Positions 1 to 10,900 of a stretch of DNA of 64,000 bases are shown piece after piece. The notes beneath the pieces are model-generated. The model saw only the letters and a program-made list of their open reading frames with translations. It did not search any database and was not told the DNA's origin. Made by a program: the position numbers and the translations under genes. Numbering within the stretch: position 1 is the first letter of the stretch; each line of letters begins with the position of its first letter. Origin of the DNA: Mesaphorura yosii (lineage: Eukaryota > Arthropoda > Collembola > Poduromorpha > Tullbergiidae); assembly GCA_009869945.1 (NCBI GenBank), contig WIXG01000399.1:1-64000 (forward strand), written 5' to 3'.

Positions 1-584
1 ATCGCTGTGCCGGGCCGAAAAGGCAAAAGGCAACTCGACAAGTCTCATATTTCTGTCTATCGCAAGCAGTATGGAACCACTGTTGCGATTTACATAAACT
101 ATCGTGTCGTGATCATGACAAAATGTGCCATACTTTCGTATTTTTGTTCCGTCCCGTTAGGTCCGATCAAAATGAGTCTAACTGTAATTTTCCAGCTATT
201 TACATCCCGCCTTTCTATTTCAGCCATGGTAATTGCATCAATTTTATGCGGATTTCGCTTAGCCCGTTCCACATAGAAACCTTCTTACGCGTGTAATTTA
301 TTGTGAAGGTCATGGCGGAGGCCGAGTGGAAATCAGAAAAGCAATTGGAATGAATCTTACATTTACAATTATTGGTGGGCAATTGCGCTCTCGGCTTCTT
401 TTGCTACTCGTTTAAACGCGGACTAAAGTAATAAAAAGACGTATTTGGATCGAGGCAATTACCATTCCAATCTCATGGAAATTCGAGGAAAGCAACCACC
501 AATTCCTTTGAATAGACTTCACTCCAGTCCTATAAACAATCTTTCTCTTTCGGCTTGAATCCAATGCGAAAAGTGTCCCGTACA

Positions 585-724
585 GTGCCTTGTACTTCAC
601 TTTCCGGACATGCCAGACCGTGCCATGCTATACTACGCTGGAGGTACATTTCGTCCGCCCTTCCTTCTTCCAAGAAGCGGAGATGCACACTATCCAAAAG
701 TACAAGGCACCGCCAGGCCGTGCC
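585..724. repeat. 13-bp inverted repeat with a nearby 13-bp direct repeat
   Basis: GTGCCTTGTACTT at 585-597 is exactly reverse-complemented at 698-710, with 100 bp between. Just beyond each arm, GCCAGACCGTGCC (611-623) and GCCAGGCCGTGCC (712-724) form a 12/13 direct repeat. This could be a small rearranged duplication. One 13-bp match in a window this size may also be chance. Confidence 0.4.
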
Positions 725-1879
725 CCACCATTCTGCAAAGGATGGAGAAAGTATGAGAAGTGAAAAACCCGAACGTGCATCTCTCAATGGAACAGAATAG
801 CGTAGGCCGAAATGTTCTGTTTTTGTATTGATCCTACGAGGATGCGCAAAGTATTTTGCGCAAATTGATTCCTGTATTTTTATTTCGCTCTCTGAATTGA
901 AGTCTGTTTCGAACAGCAACTAAAATCAAATAGCACCTGAAAGTATTCGAAAGTTAATTGTGAATTTAATCAAAAATATTTTAGCAGCAAGTGGAAACAG
1001 TCTGATACGAGAAATATTGTCCAGACTGATCGTGGTTTGTGAGTTTGTGTGCGTTCTGTTATGTAGTTGCCTGCGCCGTGCAATACATGAACTGATAATT
1101 ACCTGGATCCAATGGTGAGTGACTTCATTACATCCTCTAGACGTTTTAGGCAATGTGCAGATTGCATTCAGCAATGGTCGTTTTTCACGGTAAATCTGTG
1201 AGCATCCATTAAATAACCACATAGACCGTAATAAGCAGGTTTGTAGATAACTCGACAGGAGTAACAGTAGCCCATATCCACCATACACAATTGTATAGTA
1301 CGAGTGAAAGTTGCATAGGTCGGTCCATGCTTTTACTACGCGGCTAAACTAATCGATACAACCAAACCCTATACAGAAGTGTGCACTCAAATCCTACGAG
1401 TGCTTACCAATATGAATGTATATCAGGCTGAACTCTTTAACTACGACACACTGACCGGGCGAGCAACTTAATATTTATCGCAACAAATGTATTTGGAATC
1501 TGTTTTTCCTTGTTTTTGACTTTCAGGGCATTCAATAATTAACACTAATTTAGCAATTTGGCACAATAATACCGTGATGTACATAAAATGCAAGTTCTTT
1601 GAATGATTGATTCGGGCGAACGCATTTAAGCATGGGTCATCAACTCTCCCAACATAATTACATAATCATCCATGATTAAGGATAAATGAATTTATCTTGA
1701 AGCCAAATGGCTGCCGCGGAAATAGCCGGTCGTGAATTTTCTAATGGTATTAAATAAATTGTGTATTGAATGTTGATCAGAGGAAATATAGCAGACAGCA
1801 TGGGTGGATACCGTGTCGCTGAATTCTGTGATAAAAGAAAGCAAAATTAATTAAAACACAAAATAATTGCTTTTAAAAG

Positions 1880-1966
1880 GATATGAAGGGAGTCGCGAAA
1901 ACACCTAACATTATCATACTTTATGACAAATGACTCTATAGATGTTTTCACGACCCCCTTCATATC
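1880..1966 (-). repeat. 28-bp imperfect inverted repeat, hairpin-forming
   Basis: Arm 1880-1907 and arm 1939-1966 are reverse complements at 25 of 28 positions, with no gaps and a 31-nt loop (1908-1938). All three mismatches are transitions. If the minus strand is transcribed, all three become G-U wobbles, so the RNA stem would be unbroken; on the plus strand they would be A-C mismatches. The 87-nt size fits a microRNA precursor or a small foldback element. Pairing does not continue outside the arms, which is atypical for an animal pri-miRNA that needs a longer lower stem. No second copy is evident in the window. Confidence 0.6.
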
Positions 1967-2540
1967 TGTATCTGTATGCATAACGTTTCTTGTTCTTTAA
2001 TTGGCTGATGCCAATATGAAAACCTTCAACCTAAGGTGATTTAACGAACTTCCGGACGCTACAGAATATAAAGTAGCTGACAACCTTCATTCTTGTACGT
2101 ACTAATGAGATGCATGTTTTAAGTTCCAGGATATAAACGTACTATGCTCTACTATTAAGGACAATGAGAGTTGGACGTTCAAATCAAGAACCTGGTAACC
2201 ATTGTTGGATAACAGTTGAGCGTTGAAATGTCGCAAGAAAAGCCTCTGATACAGATTCAGGTAATGATTCACTTCAGCGTAACATTTGCGAACACAGAAA
2301 AAAGTATAGAAAGGAAGAGCGATAAACGAACATAGTTTTCTTGGCGAGGAAGCAGTAAAAATTAATGTTTGGTCCTGTTCGAACAAAGTGCAAATAAATC
2401 TGAATTAGAGGGAAAGCTACGGTAGAAATAAAGAGAAAGTCAACGGAAATGAGCTGGACTGTCAAGTGGGTCTTCTTAGCTTCTTGAAATATTGGGAATC
2501 AGGCTGACAAACTGAGTTTATGCAGGAGAGAGTTCTTTTA

Positions 2541-2562
2541 TTCGTGTTATTTATTGTTGTAG
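2541..2562 (+). promoter_or_regulatory. Splice acceptor before the FAM110-like exon
   Basis: A T-rich run ends in TTGTTGTAG at 2562. The reading frame is open from 2563, giving Asn-Ala-Ser-Asn-Arg before the Met at 2578. The in-frame TAG immediately upstream is the acceptor itself. The exon could therefore be joined in phase 0 to an upstream coding exon, or it could simply carry a short stretch of 5' UTR. Confidence 0.55.
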
Positions 2563-2577
2563 AATGCGTCTAATCGA

Positions 2578-3417
2578 ATGTTGAGGTCACCGAGTCATGA
2601 GTCCATTGCAACTGAGATTTCGCTGCTTTCGTTGTCGAGCCTGAGTCCGTTTGTGAGGATTCCTTCTCCTGTCGCCGACAACAGACACCGACTGACCGTT
2701 CCCCACGCGGGAGAAGGCTCAAAATGTTCAGAGATCTGGACAGAAGAAGAGAATGACCTGATTAAAAATTTCGGAGCTCTGTTCAAGTTCCTGGGACTGC
2801 CCAAGTCGTTTTCGACCTCGGACATTATTTCTAGCCACCAGTTCAGTGACCCTGGACAGCCTCCGCTCCGCAAAACGAGTTCCGAGCTTGACTTGAACCA
2901 GGTGCATTGTAGTGACATAATATTCAAGACACACTTTGGTCCAGCTTCACGCAGTTGCTCAACGTGGGTTGCAGTCGGTGATGTCTCCTCGACATCTCAG
3001 CTCCCTTCGCCGCAAGGGAGGCTTCACTGGGGACCAAACGGAGCATTCACACCTGCAGATCTCATCCGGTCGGTGAACAAGAAAGTGCGTCAAATCTACA
3101 TACGCAAGAGACTGCTCGTAGCGTACAGAGCTCTTGAAAGACTTAGTCAGAGCGGATTCGACCTCGAGAAAATACCAATCGTCGTCCCACCCAACTTTTT
3201 GTCTCGCGTCAACCTTCTGCATCCACCTGCGACAGCCACTAGCACGTCGGAAGCAACGCTGAAGATTCCCGACCGAAAACCCACCAAAGAAAATCCATTA
3301 ACTCTGAAAGATGTGGAAAGAGATCGTGGCCGGCCATTGTCCAAGTTTGAAAGAAATATGATGATATTTACATGGCTTCATACGCTGGAGGAAACAGCGT
3401 TCGAACCCTCCGAATGA
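2578..3417 (+). CDS. FAM110-like protein, C-terminal coding exon
   Basis: The frame gives 279 residues without an intron. Residues about 56-85 (EENDLIKNFGALFKFLGLP, then SDIIS) resemble the vertebrate FAM110 segment with an acidic helix, an FF..CGL-type core and SDIIS. Residues 254-272 (LSKFERNMMIFTWLHTLEE) match the family's C-terminal box, which has the pattern ERN..I..WL. Between them is a basic helical segment, residues 161-192, containing KKVRQIYIRKRLL. Vertebrate FAM110 proteins are linked to centrosomes and spindle poles; assigning that role here is inference. The N-terminal FAM110 box (ERLEADKAKYVK-like) is absent, so it may lie on an unseen upstream exon or be lost. ATG 2578 is the first in-frame Met after the acceptor, but has C at -3, a weak start context. 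The similarity was judged from memory of the family, so the name is tentative; that this is a real coding exon is more certain. Confidence 0.6.
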   Translation: MLRSPSHESIATEISLLSLSSLSPFVRIPSPVADNRHRLTVPHAGEGSKCSEIWTEEENDLIKNFGALFKFLGLPKSFSTSDIISSHQFSDPGQPPLRKTSSELDLNQVHCSDIIFKTHFGPASRSCSTWVAVGDVSSTSQLPSPQGRLHWGPNGAFTPADLIRSVNKKVRQIYIRKRLLVAYRALERLSQSGFDLEKIPIVVPPNFLSRVNLLHPPATATSTSEATLKIPDRKPTKENPLTLKDVERDRGRPLSKFERNMMIFTWLHTLEETAFEPSE

Positions 3418-3428
3418 AGGGTTCGGAC
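3399..3428 (+). other. Stem-loop enclosing the stop codon of the FAM110-like gene
   Basis: Bases 3399-3409 pair with 3418-3428 over 11 consecutive positions (one G-U at 3401/3426). The 8-nt loop CCGAATGA at 3410-3417 contains the UGA stop as its last three bases. The stem core is CGAACCCT with AGGGTTCG. This places a stable hairpin across the termination codon. Confidence 0.7.
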
Positions 3429-3696
3429 CCATGTGCTCATGTTTCGTGGTCAGCTACACACAATTCTATGGCCTGCCCTGGTCGCTGGAAAATGGAGAAA
3501 CTACCAAGTCAAGGTCAAACTTAAGGTGCAATCTACCAAGAAATTCGGCACAAAGTATTTGCCAAAACGAAGTATTTTATTATGTAGACAAGTTGTTCAA
3601 TGCTTGCATGGAGTGAGAATCTCAAGCTCAGAGGTTCGCCGGGAAACTGATCCTGTTGCCTCGCATCAGACGAGGCGTGAGTATCCTCGCATGTGA
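3418..3696 (+). other. In-frame open extension after the FAM110-like stop
   Basis: The frame continues for 92 sense codons after the TGA at 3415-3417 and ends at TGA 3694-3696. An in-frame ATG lies at 3439. The predicted peptide is basic, with runs such as KVKLKVQSTKKFGTKYLPKR, and is not a family I recognise. Known FAM110 proteins end soon after the ERN..I..WL box, so this would be an added tail. It could be a readthrough product, a sign that the stop is a sequence error or recent mutation, or plain 3' UTR that happens to be open. Confidence 0.3.
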
Positions 3697-4942
3697 ATTT
3701 ATACCTTTTAATAGCTTGATAGTATTTCTTTGTATCTCGAGCCAATGTAGAAAAATCAGCAAAAGTAAAGTATCGGTTAGAAAAGTTAGCAATCTACCAA
3801 ATTGTGGTTGAGTCTGACGGTGGCATGAGTCTCATGCAGGGTTCGCATAATCAAAGTTAATTTGAGGGGAACGATTTACTGTACAGTCATCGCACGTGTG
3901 TCCACGTCAACTTGGCTGGTGATACGTGTCTTCGAGCCCATGTTTGCAGCAGTAGCAAAGTAGAAGTCAACCGTAAAGTGATGCTCTGAATTCCTTATTA
4001 AGCGGCTGAAGCTGGGGAAATAATGCAGGAAGTGAAACAAGAAGTGAGTTAAGACGGACCTAACTCGGCCGTGATATAAGTTTCTCGGCATTTAGCATGA
4101 CTGCTTTGGGAAAGAAGAAGAATCAAGTGCAAGTGTGAGGATAGTGCAATAATAATTTATAGCGTGTTGGTCTCACGTGAATGCATGCATACAGGGTACT
4201 GTCAATGTATTCCTGAGTTCCGCAGTTGTAGAAGTCGTTCAAAGGAACAGAGTACGAAGCTTGGGCGAAGCTTAAGTCTTTTATGATAAGATTCCCTTTA
4301 ATCATGCAAAATGCACTACCCTTTCGCAATACATTGAAATGTATACTGTACACAAACAATATGAGATGTCGCTTTAACTTTTTATGCAACTCGGTGACTG
4401 AAATCTTCTTCCCCTTCATTCGACTTAATACAATTACCAAATTCCAAGAACGTGAGGACGGCAGGACGTGAGCCAGGAGTTGTCAGGGCCGGACTAGAGC
4501 ATAAATCGGTATAAACGATTCTCTTTGTTTGTCCCGATTACAATTACCGAAAGAGACTTTTCCACAGAAATCTGCATTTTAGACTCGTTTGAAATATGAG
4601 ACCGCAAATTCATCCTATCACTATTGAAATAGATCTCTAGTCGATGGTTTGGGTTTAAACTTTGTGTGTTTATGCGAAGGCGAACAGTGTAAAGTACTCC
4701 TGCGTGTTTCATGTCATTGAGTCATTGTTCCCCGGGGCACGCACCTTACTAGTTAAAGTCATGTCACAAGTTATTGCTGTGTTTTTGACTCTGACGTTCT
4801 TACACATTTTTTGACGTCCTTACATGACACGCGAGAGATACGATGACATTTGTAAATCCTATTATTGTAGTAATTTGAAGTAATTTCCATGACCAAGAGA
4901 AGTTGAATTATTGCTACTCTGATGAAATGAGTTGAACCGTGA

Positions 4943-4948
4943 AATAAA
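4943..4948 (+). terminator. Candidate poly(A) signal for the FAM110-like gene
   Basis: This is the first canonical AATAAA I found on the + strand downstream of the stop, about 1.5 kb away. A second lies near 5064. The distance makes the assignment weak; a variant signal nearer the stop is equally possible. Confidence 0.25.
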
Positions 4949-7900
4949 GCAATCACTGTATTAATTACAAGAGACGTGCTTTCGTGTTTGATTTTTTTTT
5001 CTGTCGGAACCCACATTTCAGTTGAATTTTGATTTCAAAATAGTCGGGAAACCATCGTCCACGAATAAAATGGCTGAACACCGATACTTACTAAACGCAT
5101 ATTTCCTAACTCATCGCATTGTCCTTGTTGTCAGTAAAATATGTATGCATTTGTTCCTTCAAAGTCAGAGTTGAGATCTGAAGAGCTGACCCTGAGGATA
5201 TGGACAAACAAGTTGCCATAAGCGGACTACTGAGACGGAATCGCGAAGGAGAAAGTATTGATAATGAAGTAAGTTTGTGTCATAAAAAGAGCCTAACAAC
5301 ATGAAAATTTGAGAGCAAGAAGAAATAAAATAAAAGGCATTACGTTCATATCTTGTTTGAATTTAAACGAAGAGGAGCCAAGACAATAAAATGGTACGAG
5401 ACAAGGGAAGAGAAGAATGGGTGAAAGTTCTCGAGATCGGTTGTTAAGATAATCACAAGTTGTATTATTGTATGTGATACATGCACTATATAAATATCCT
5501 TACAAGATCAACATTTTTACTTTATTATTATTGTTATTATTCCACTTCTCGGGATTGCTTCATCCTTTACAAGATTGCAATTCCCCCTTCTCGGAGTCAT
5601 TGCATGGATTCAGCCTCTATTTGAGAATTGTCTGGCTGTAATCTGATAGCGGAATTGATATACGATTGGTGTGATTGTTCACGTGGCAGAAAAACTACAA
5701 TGACGCGGCCTCCGCCGCGTTCGGTCTTCACAAATGACATCAAGTTGAGAATATTTTGCTCCAACACAGTCACTCAATTCTGGCCACGACATGCATGCGA
5801 CGTAACCTTGCACCGCTTCACAGGTTAAGGTTTACGACGACAATGCCTGTATACGACAATATGCTTGTAGTCGACGAGAAGAGGCTCACGAGTACTTGCC
5901 ATCCACGAGATTTGCTGAACAAAGGTCTCAGATCACGAGACAGTTGTTGGTATTCACGAAATCATGTTTGTTAAATGCGTATTAAGTTTCACGGGGAATT
6001 GGGGCCGACTCAAAGTGGTCGTGCAGAGCAATAATGGGAACAGCTCAGCCTGTCAGAGGTTTCTGCACTGCGAAATTGATCTTTTCGATACCGTGTTTCA
6101 CTTTTCCTTTGTCTTCCCAAAAGCCTGAGCCAACGCGCACTGTCCTTCCAACTTTTCACAGGCCATCATGAAGTAAACAGCAAACATTCCTCTCGTTTCC
6201 GTCTCGGGCACACGCCTGACTGTTGTATGATGTGTTTTCGTGAGGAAGCTTGAATGAAACAGAAGAGCGTGTTCTCAAAGGAAATGTTTCATCTTTCAGC
6301 ATCTCTTGCGATTCTACTCCAATATAATATGACGCGATATAAATACGAGCCCAGTCACAAGTCAATGTGTTTTCAAGAGTAACTTCGTCCATTTCCTCTC
6401 ACTATTTGATTATTTCCACCGTGTGTGTTTTCACACTTTGGCGGACAATATCCAAAAGTATTCTTTCTCACTTTCTTCCTCTTCCCAACAAAAGATATCT
6501 TTGGGGACTACGCGAAACTCCAGTTTCCATTCGTTTTATCATGTTTTATCCCTCATCATGTACCGGCAATAACAGTGCCTCTTTCTCGACTCGGCAAGAT
6601 GATGACCTATTGTTTATCCTCACCTGTATTGTGCTCATTCCTGTTGTACGCTACTTCAAATTTGCGACGAGCCGGCTTCCTCCATCTTGATAGTCTGGAT
6701 ATTCCCACGTTTACTTGAAGCGGCGACGACGCTGCATTGCTGTTCCTGAGCCCAGGTACTCTCTGATTCAATCACCGTCCACTCGAGTTCAAAAACTCAT
6801 CTGACTGGCAATTCCCTAGCACAACTGTGCTCGAGAAACTGAGAACCATCATCAAAGTGTATCAAATGGAGGTGAGGGGTCGAGGCGAGTGTGTAAGATG
6901 GTATTTTGTATTTCAGTCATGAGTTCCGCAAGAAAAGTAAGAAACGAGGCAAGGGTGGAATCTGGAATTAAAATAACAGGAGCAACAAAGGAACGGCGGC
7001 TCCAGCAACGTTCTGTTTCAAACTCGAGTGTAATAATATTTATCTCGATCGATGACTTCGAATGCATTAAGCTTCAGCCTGCAGTTGCCGAACGGGGCCA
7101 TTTGCAATTCAGAACAAAGCATGACTGTGCACGTGTTGCTACTAGATGGCTTTAGGGAAAGTTAAGTTAAAATTGCGAGTAGAGTTGACAAGTCAAGCAA
7201 ATGTAGTGGCAGTGTCGCCCATTTTGCGAGATCTTTTCCCGTGGGAAAGGCACGAGTTCCGTTCTCGGGGTTCGGTGCTGGCTGGCGCAGTCGTTGCTTC
7301 TTCTCCGACACAAAGCGCCAAATACTTACTGGTTAGGAGAAGAAGAAATAAAGACTTAAGTGAGTTTTATTTTGTGTGTATATTTATACGAATGTCGGAA
7401 TGAACGCAATTATATAAAGCAGTTGATGTAGTGGCAGAGCAAACGACAATCGTATTCGCCTTTCGGGTCTCTGCTGGCTGACGACGCCGGTTTGCAGCCA
7501 GTTTCCTCTGCTTTATTCACTCAACTGACTTTTCGCTTTCTCTTATTCGTCGTATATTTCTGCGTCTGCTTACGCAGGGCGGAAACATCATTGCAGAGTG
7601 ACGGTAGTGTCCAAAAATGGGATACAGCACATTACACAATATAAAAGAGCGAAATGTGCAAAGTGTGTAAGTGTTTATGTATGTTTTATGGGTCGGGAGA
7701 GAAATGCGAACTACTTGCTCTGCATATATATTTGTAAATAGTTGTGTTTGATTATTTCGCGCACTGGAAGGAGTGTGAAAGTGTACTTGCTGTAAGAATC
7801 TCAAGTCGAGAGCGGGCACATGGCGGCCGTACATAATACAAATATGGGGACTGGATGGAGCGGCAGAGATGAGAGTGAAGGAGCGAGGAAATAAGTGTGC

Positions 7901-10900
7901 CACATAAATTTGCAAAAGCAATAAAAACAACAACCCTCTTCCGAGAGTCTCGCGACGCAAGCGGTTATATCGGCCTATCAAGGCAAGGTTTGACTGCTCG
8001 CAAGCACGGCACCCGAGTCTTGGGAATCGACCTCTCCTGTATGACTTGTGTTATTTCCATTTCTGTGCTCAGTACGTGTAAAAATAATGCAAGCCCCAGA
8101 ACGAGAATATGGAAAGACCTTTGAGATTTCTCTAAAAGATTTTACTCTTTCGGTCTCTGTCATCCAAGGTGCAACGACTGGAAACTGAAGGGCGAATTTA
8201 GAAGACGGAAGGAGTCAACGATAAAAGGTAACCTACAAACAAGCAATAAACCACTTCTTTGATGATCGCATCTGCTATTAAAAGCTCGTGCTGACGACTG
8301 AAGCTTGCCTCGCTGGATGTGCGTCATTACAAGACTCGCACAAATACTACGCTTCGGACTGTACGAGCTTCCCCGTCCTTCAACTGCACCGCACCGTACT
8401 GGACCAAAGCAAAAGAAATCCGTACCACACGCTCCCTAAGACACCACGTGCGCGTCGGCACGAGGACTCGCGGAGGAAAGAGCAAGAATCGGTTCGCACT
8501 GAAGATTCTCCTTTCTATGTAATCAGACGCGAGGCGAACGTGTACGGAAACTCTTGAATAAGAGATGCGAGCTTTGCATAAAGGAGGATGCTCAGTTATT
8601 ATCGCACGAGAAAAGTTTGAACGTTTTGCGTAAGACGAAAATAGCAGGTTGATAATCTCAAGTAAAGTTTCAGCTATTATCTCATAATGAGGGTCATCTC
8701 TTGAAAAAAATGAAGGGAAGTCGGCAAGCGCAGAGAATTTTGGGAATAAAAGGAAGAAAATGGAGAAGATTGAAATAATCTCATATACATTATCTGGCTC
8801 CTGTGTAGGTAGTACGCAAAACGTACGCGAGTGAGTGAAACCTCTTAAATTGTTATTTGATAGCGTGAGATTCTTAAGTCTTTTTCAAAATACATTTTCC
8901 TTTCACTTGCAACCACTTTTCTATTTTTCGTCTCTCGCTTTCATCTTGCCCTCGCTTCTTCTCATGATTTAGAATCCCAAATGAAAAACTTTAAGCTCTC
9001 GGATGATTTAGACCAAGAGCAACGATGGCGATCAGTTTCGCACATAAGTCTCACTGAGCTCGGATGACAACCATCCAAAAGCTCTCATTTTACTGAATAC
9101 AATTATTTCCGCAGTTTCAGATATGAGCCATTGATATGAACGAGCATTTGGCTGCGAAAGCTGAATGAAAGCTCCTGGCCGAAGGCATGAAGGCAGGAAC
9201 ATGATTTGAGGGAAATTCATGTGGAATAGGATGTAGATCGCAGAACGCCCGCTGATGTGTCTCGTTCTACATACGCTCACCACTCAAAACTCACGTCATA
9301 TCCTCCTCTGCACACTTTCCATTATCCTCTCATTTCTTTAATCAATTCATACTTTTGCCCTCAAGACAATACTCGTGAATCACTTTACCCGTGTCTTCCT
9401 CACGTCGGCCAAAGAATTATGACCATAATGTAGACCGATTATGACTCTGGACGAGGTTTCTTTCGCCTTTTGACTATGCAATATAAAGTTCAATTTGGCG
9501 TCACTGCAAGTAAGGAGAGTGTTAGGGATGTTAGTGAAAGTGGACAAATTCCTTTCGATGTACGCATCTCTCGAAGGTTGCACTCTTCCAGAAACCGTAG
9601 CCCCGAATCTATATTGACTACGCAGTCGTTTGAAGGGAATAAATACATGCACGCTTGTGTTCGTGTCCCGCCAAAGGAATACGAGAATCACAGGAAGACC
9701 ACTTGTTTTCTTTGTACTCTCCCTTCCTGCAGGCGCAGACTACGCTCCGTTCCTTTCTTCCAACACTTTGCGTGAAAGTACACAATTGTATTTTACTGCT
9801 CAACCATATCAAGTATATTGATTTTTCACTATTGAATTCAATTCATCTTTATTGAATTTATTGGAACTTTTACACGCAAAAAACAGTCTCGCTGTTCCCA
9901 TGCATTTGAATAGATTTCATACGACTTGTGATGCACTTACCGCGCATCGTCCGAGCGCGGATGCCATAATGCGTCAGTGTTGTCTGTGGATTCAGCCAAC
10001 TTCCTCGTGGTCTCCTTGCAAAGAAGATCCGGATAATGATGATGAAGGGATAGTGAAGGTGGTCCGCGTCGTGCTTTGTGTGGAAACAAAGAATTCCTGC
10101 AAGACTTTGTTTGACCAGCCAAATAAATCCTTGTGTATGGGCTATTTATCTGCATTATGTCCATGTATTACGCAAAATCTCACAAATAAAGCTCAGTGGT
10201 TCAAGCCCTTAATTTCTTAGTTTGTGCATTGTCTGGACCAAGCTGTGCAGAACCATCAGACAGTTCGAATAGGCACGAGTGCGAATGGCGGAGGTGTGCA
10301 CTGGTCGGTGCTCTGAATATTACATCAATTGTTATTATTCATGATTCATCGACTCCATTCGCTTCCTGTCCTTTCTGCGCACAGGAACTTCATCTCTGTT
10401 CATTTTCAGCTTGACAAAAGAAAAATGAAATCCAGGACCGTGTACAGTGCCAAGTGAACAGTGGGCTATTGATCGACAGAGAATTGCGAATTCACTCTCG
10501 CGGACCCCATTCAATCAGAACGAGGCCTTACCAATTTCATGTGTCGCTAACGCAACGGTGGATTCAAAATGACAAAAACAACTATTCGCACCTTTTCGCG
10601 TGCTCATGATTTTCATGAGTTTGCACATTCGTGGCCTGTTTAAGGAACCCACGTCTTTCCCAATTAGTCCCTGATATTGGCAATTTGAGGCTTCCCTGGA
10701 TAATTGGTCCGTGCTGGTGCGTGATGTGGAAAAATAAGGGCTTGTTCAAAGATGAAGACAGTGTATCCGTCAACGCAGTAAATCCTTCCCTCGTTTCTGC
10801 TGCGCAGTTTGCAAATCAGATTGGAGGCAGGACGCGCTGAACTTTGCATATTGCATGACTGGCTATAGATTATTAATGTTCCCGTTGAATTTAAAACAGA

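Larger units (their letters stand above)
1..2562. other. Non-coding region upstream of the FAM110-like exon
   Basis: I found no coding exon with recognisable protein similarity here. Open frames such as those at 7-276 (+) and 530-919 (-) match nothing I know and are of chance length. If the gene at 2563 has an upstream exon, as its splice acceptor suggests, this stretch is either that intron or 5' flank. Visible structures are a 28-bp inverted repeat (1880-1966) and a 13-bp inverted repeat (585-597 with 698-710). Confidence 0.6.

Noticed and set aside
225..475. ATGGTAATTGC present in inverted orientation near 226 and 460
   Set aside because: Only 11 bases are exact and similarity fades at once on both sides, so chance is sufficient.
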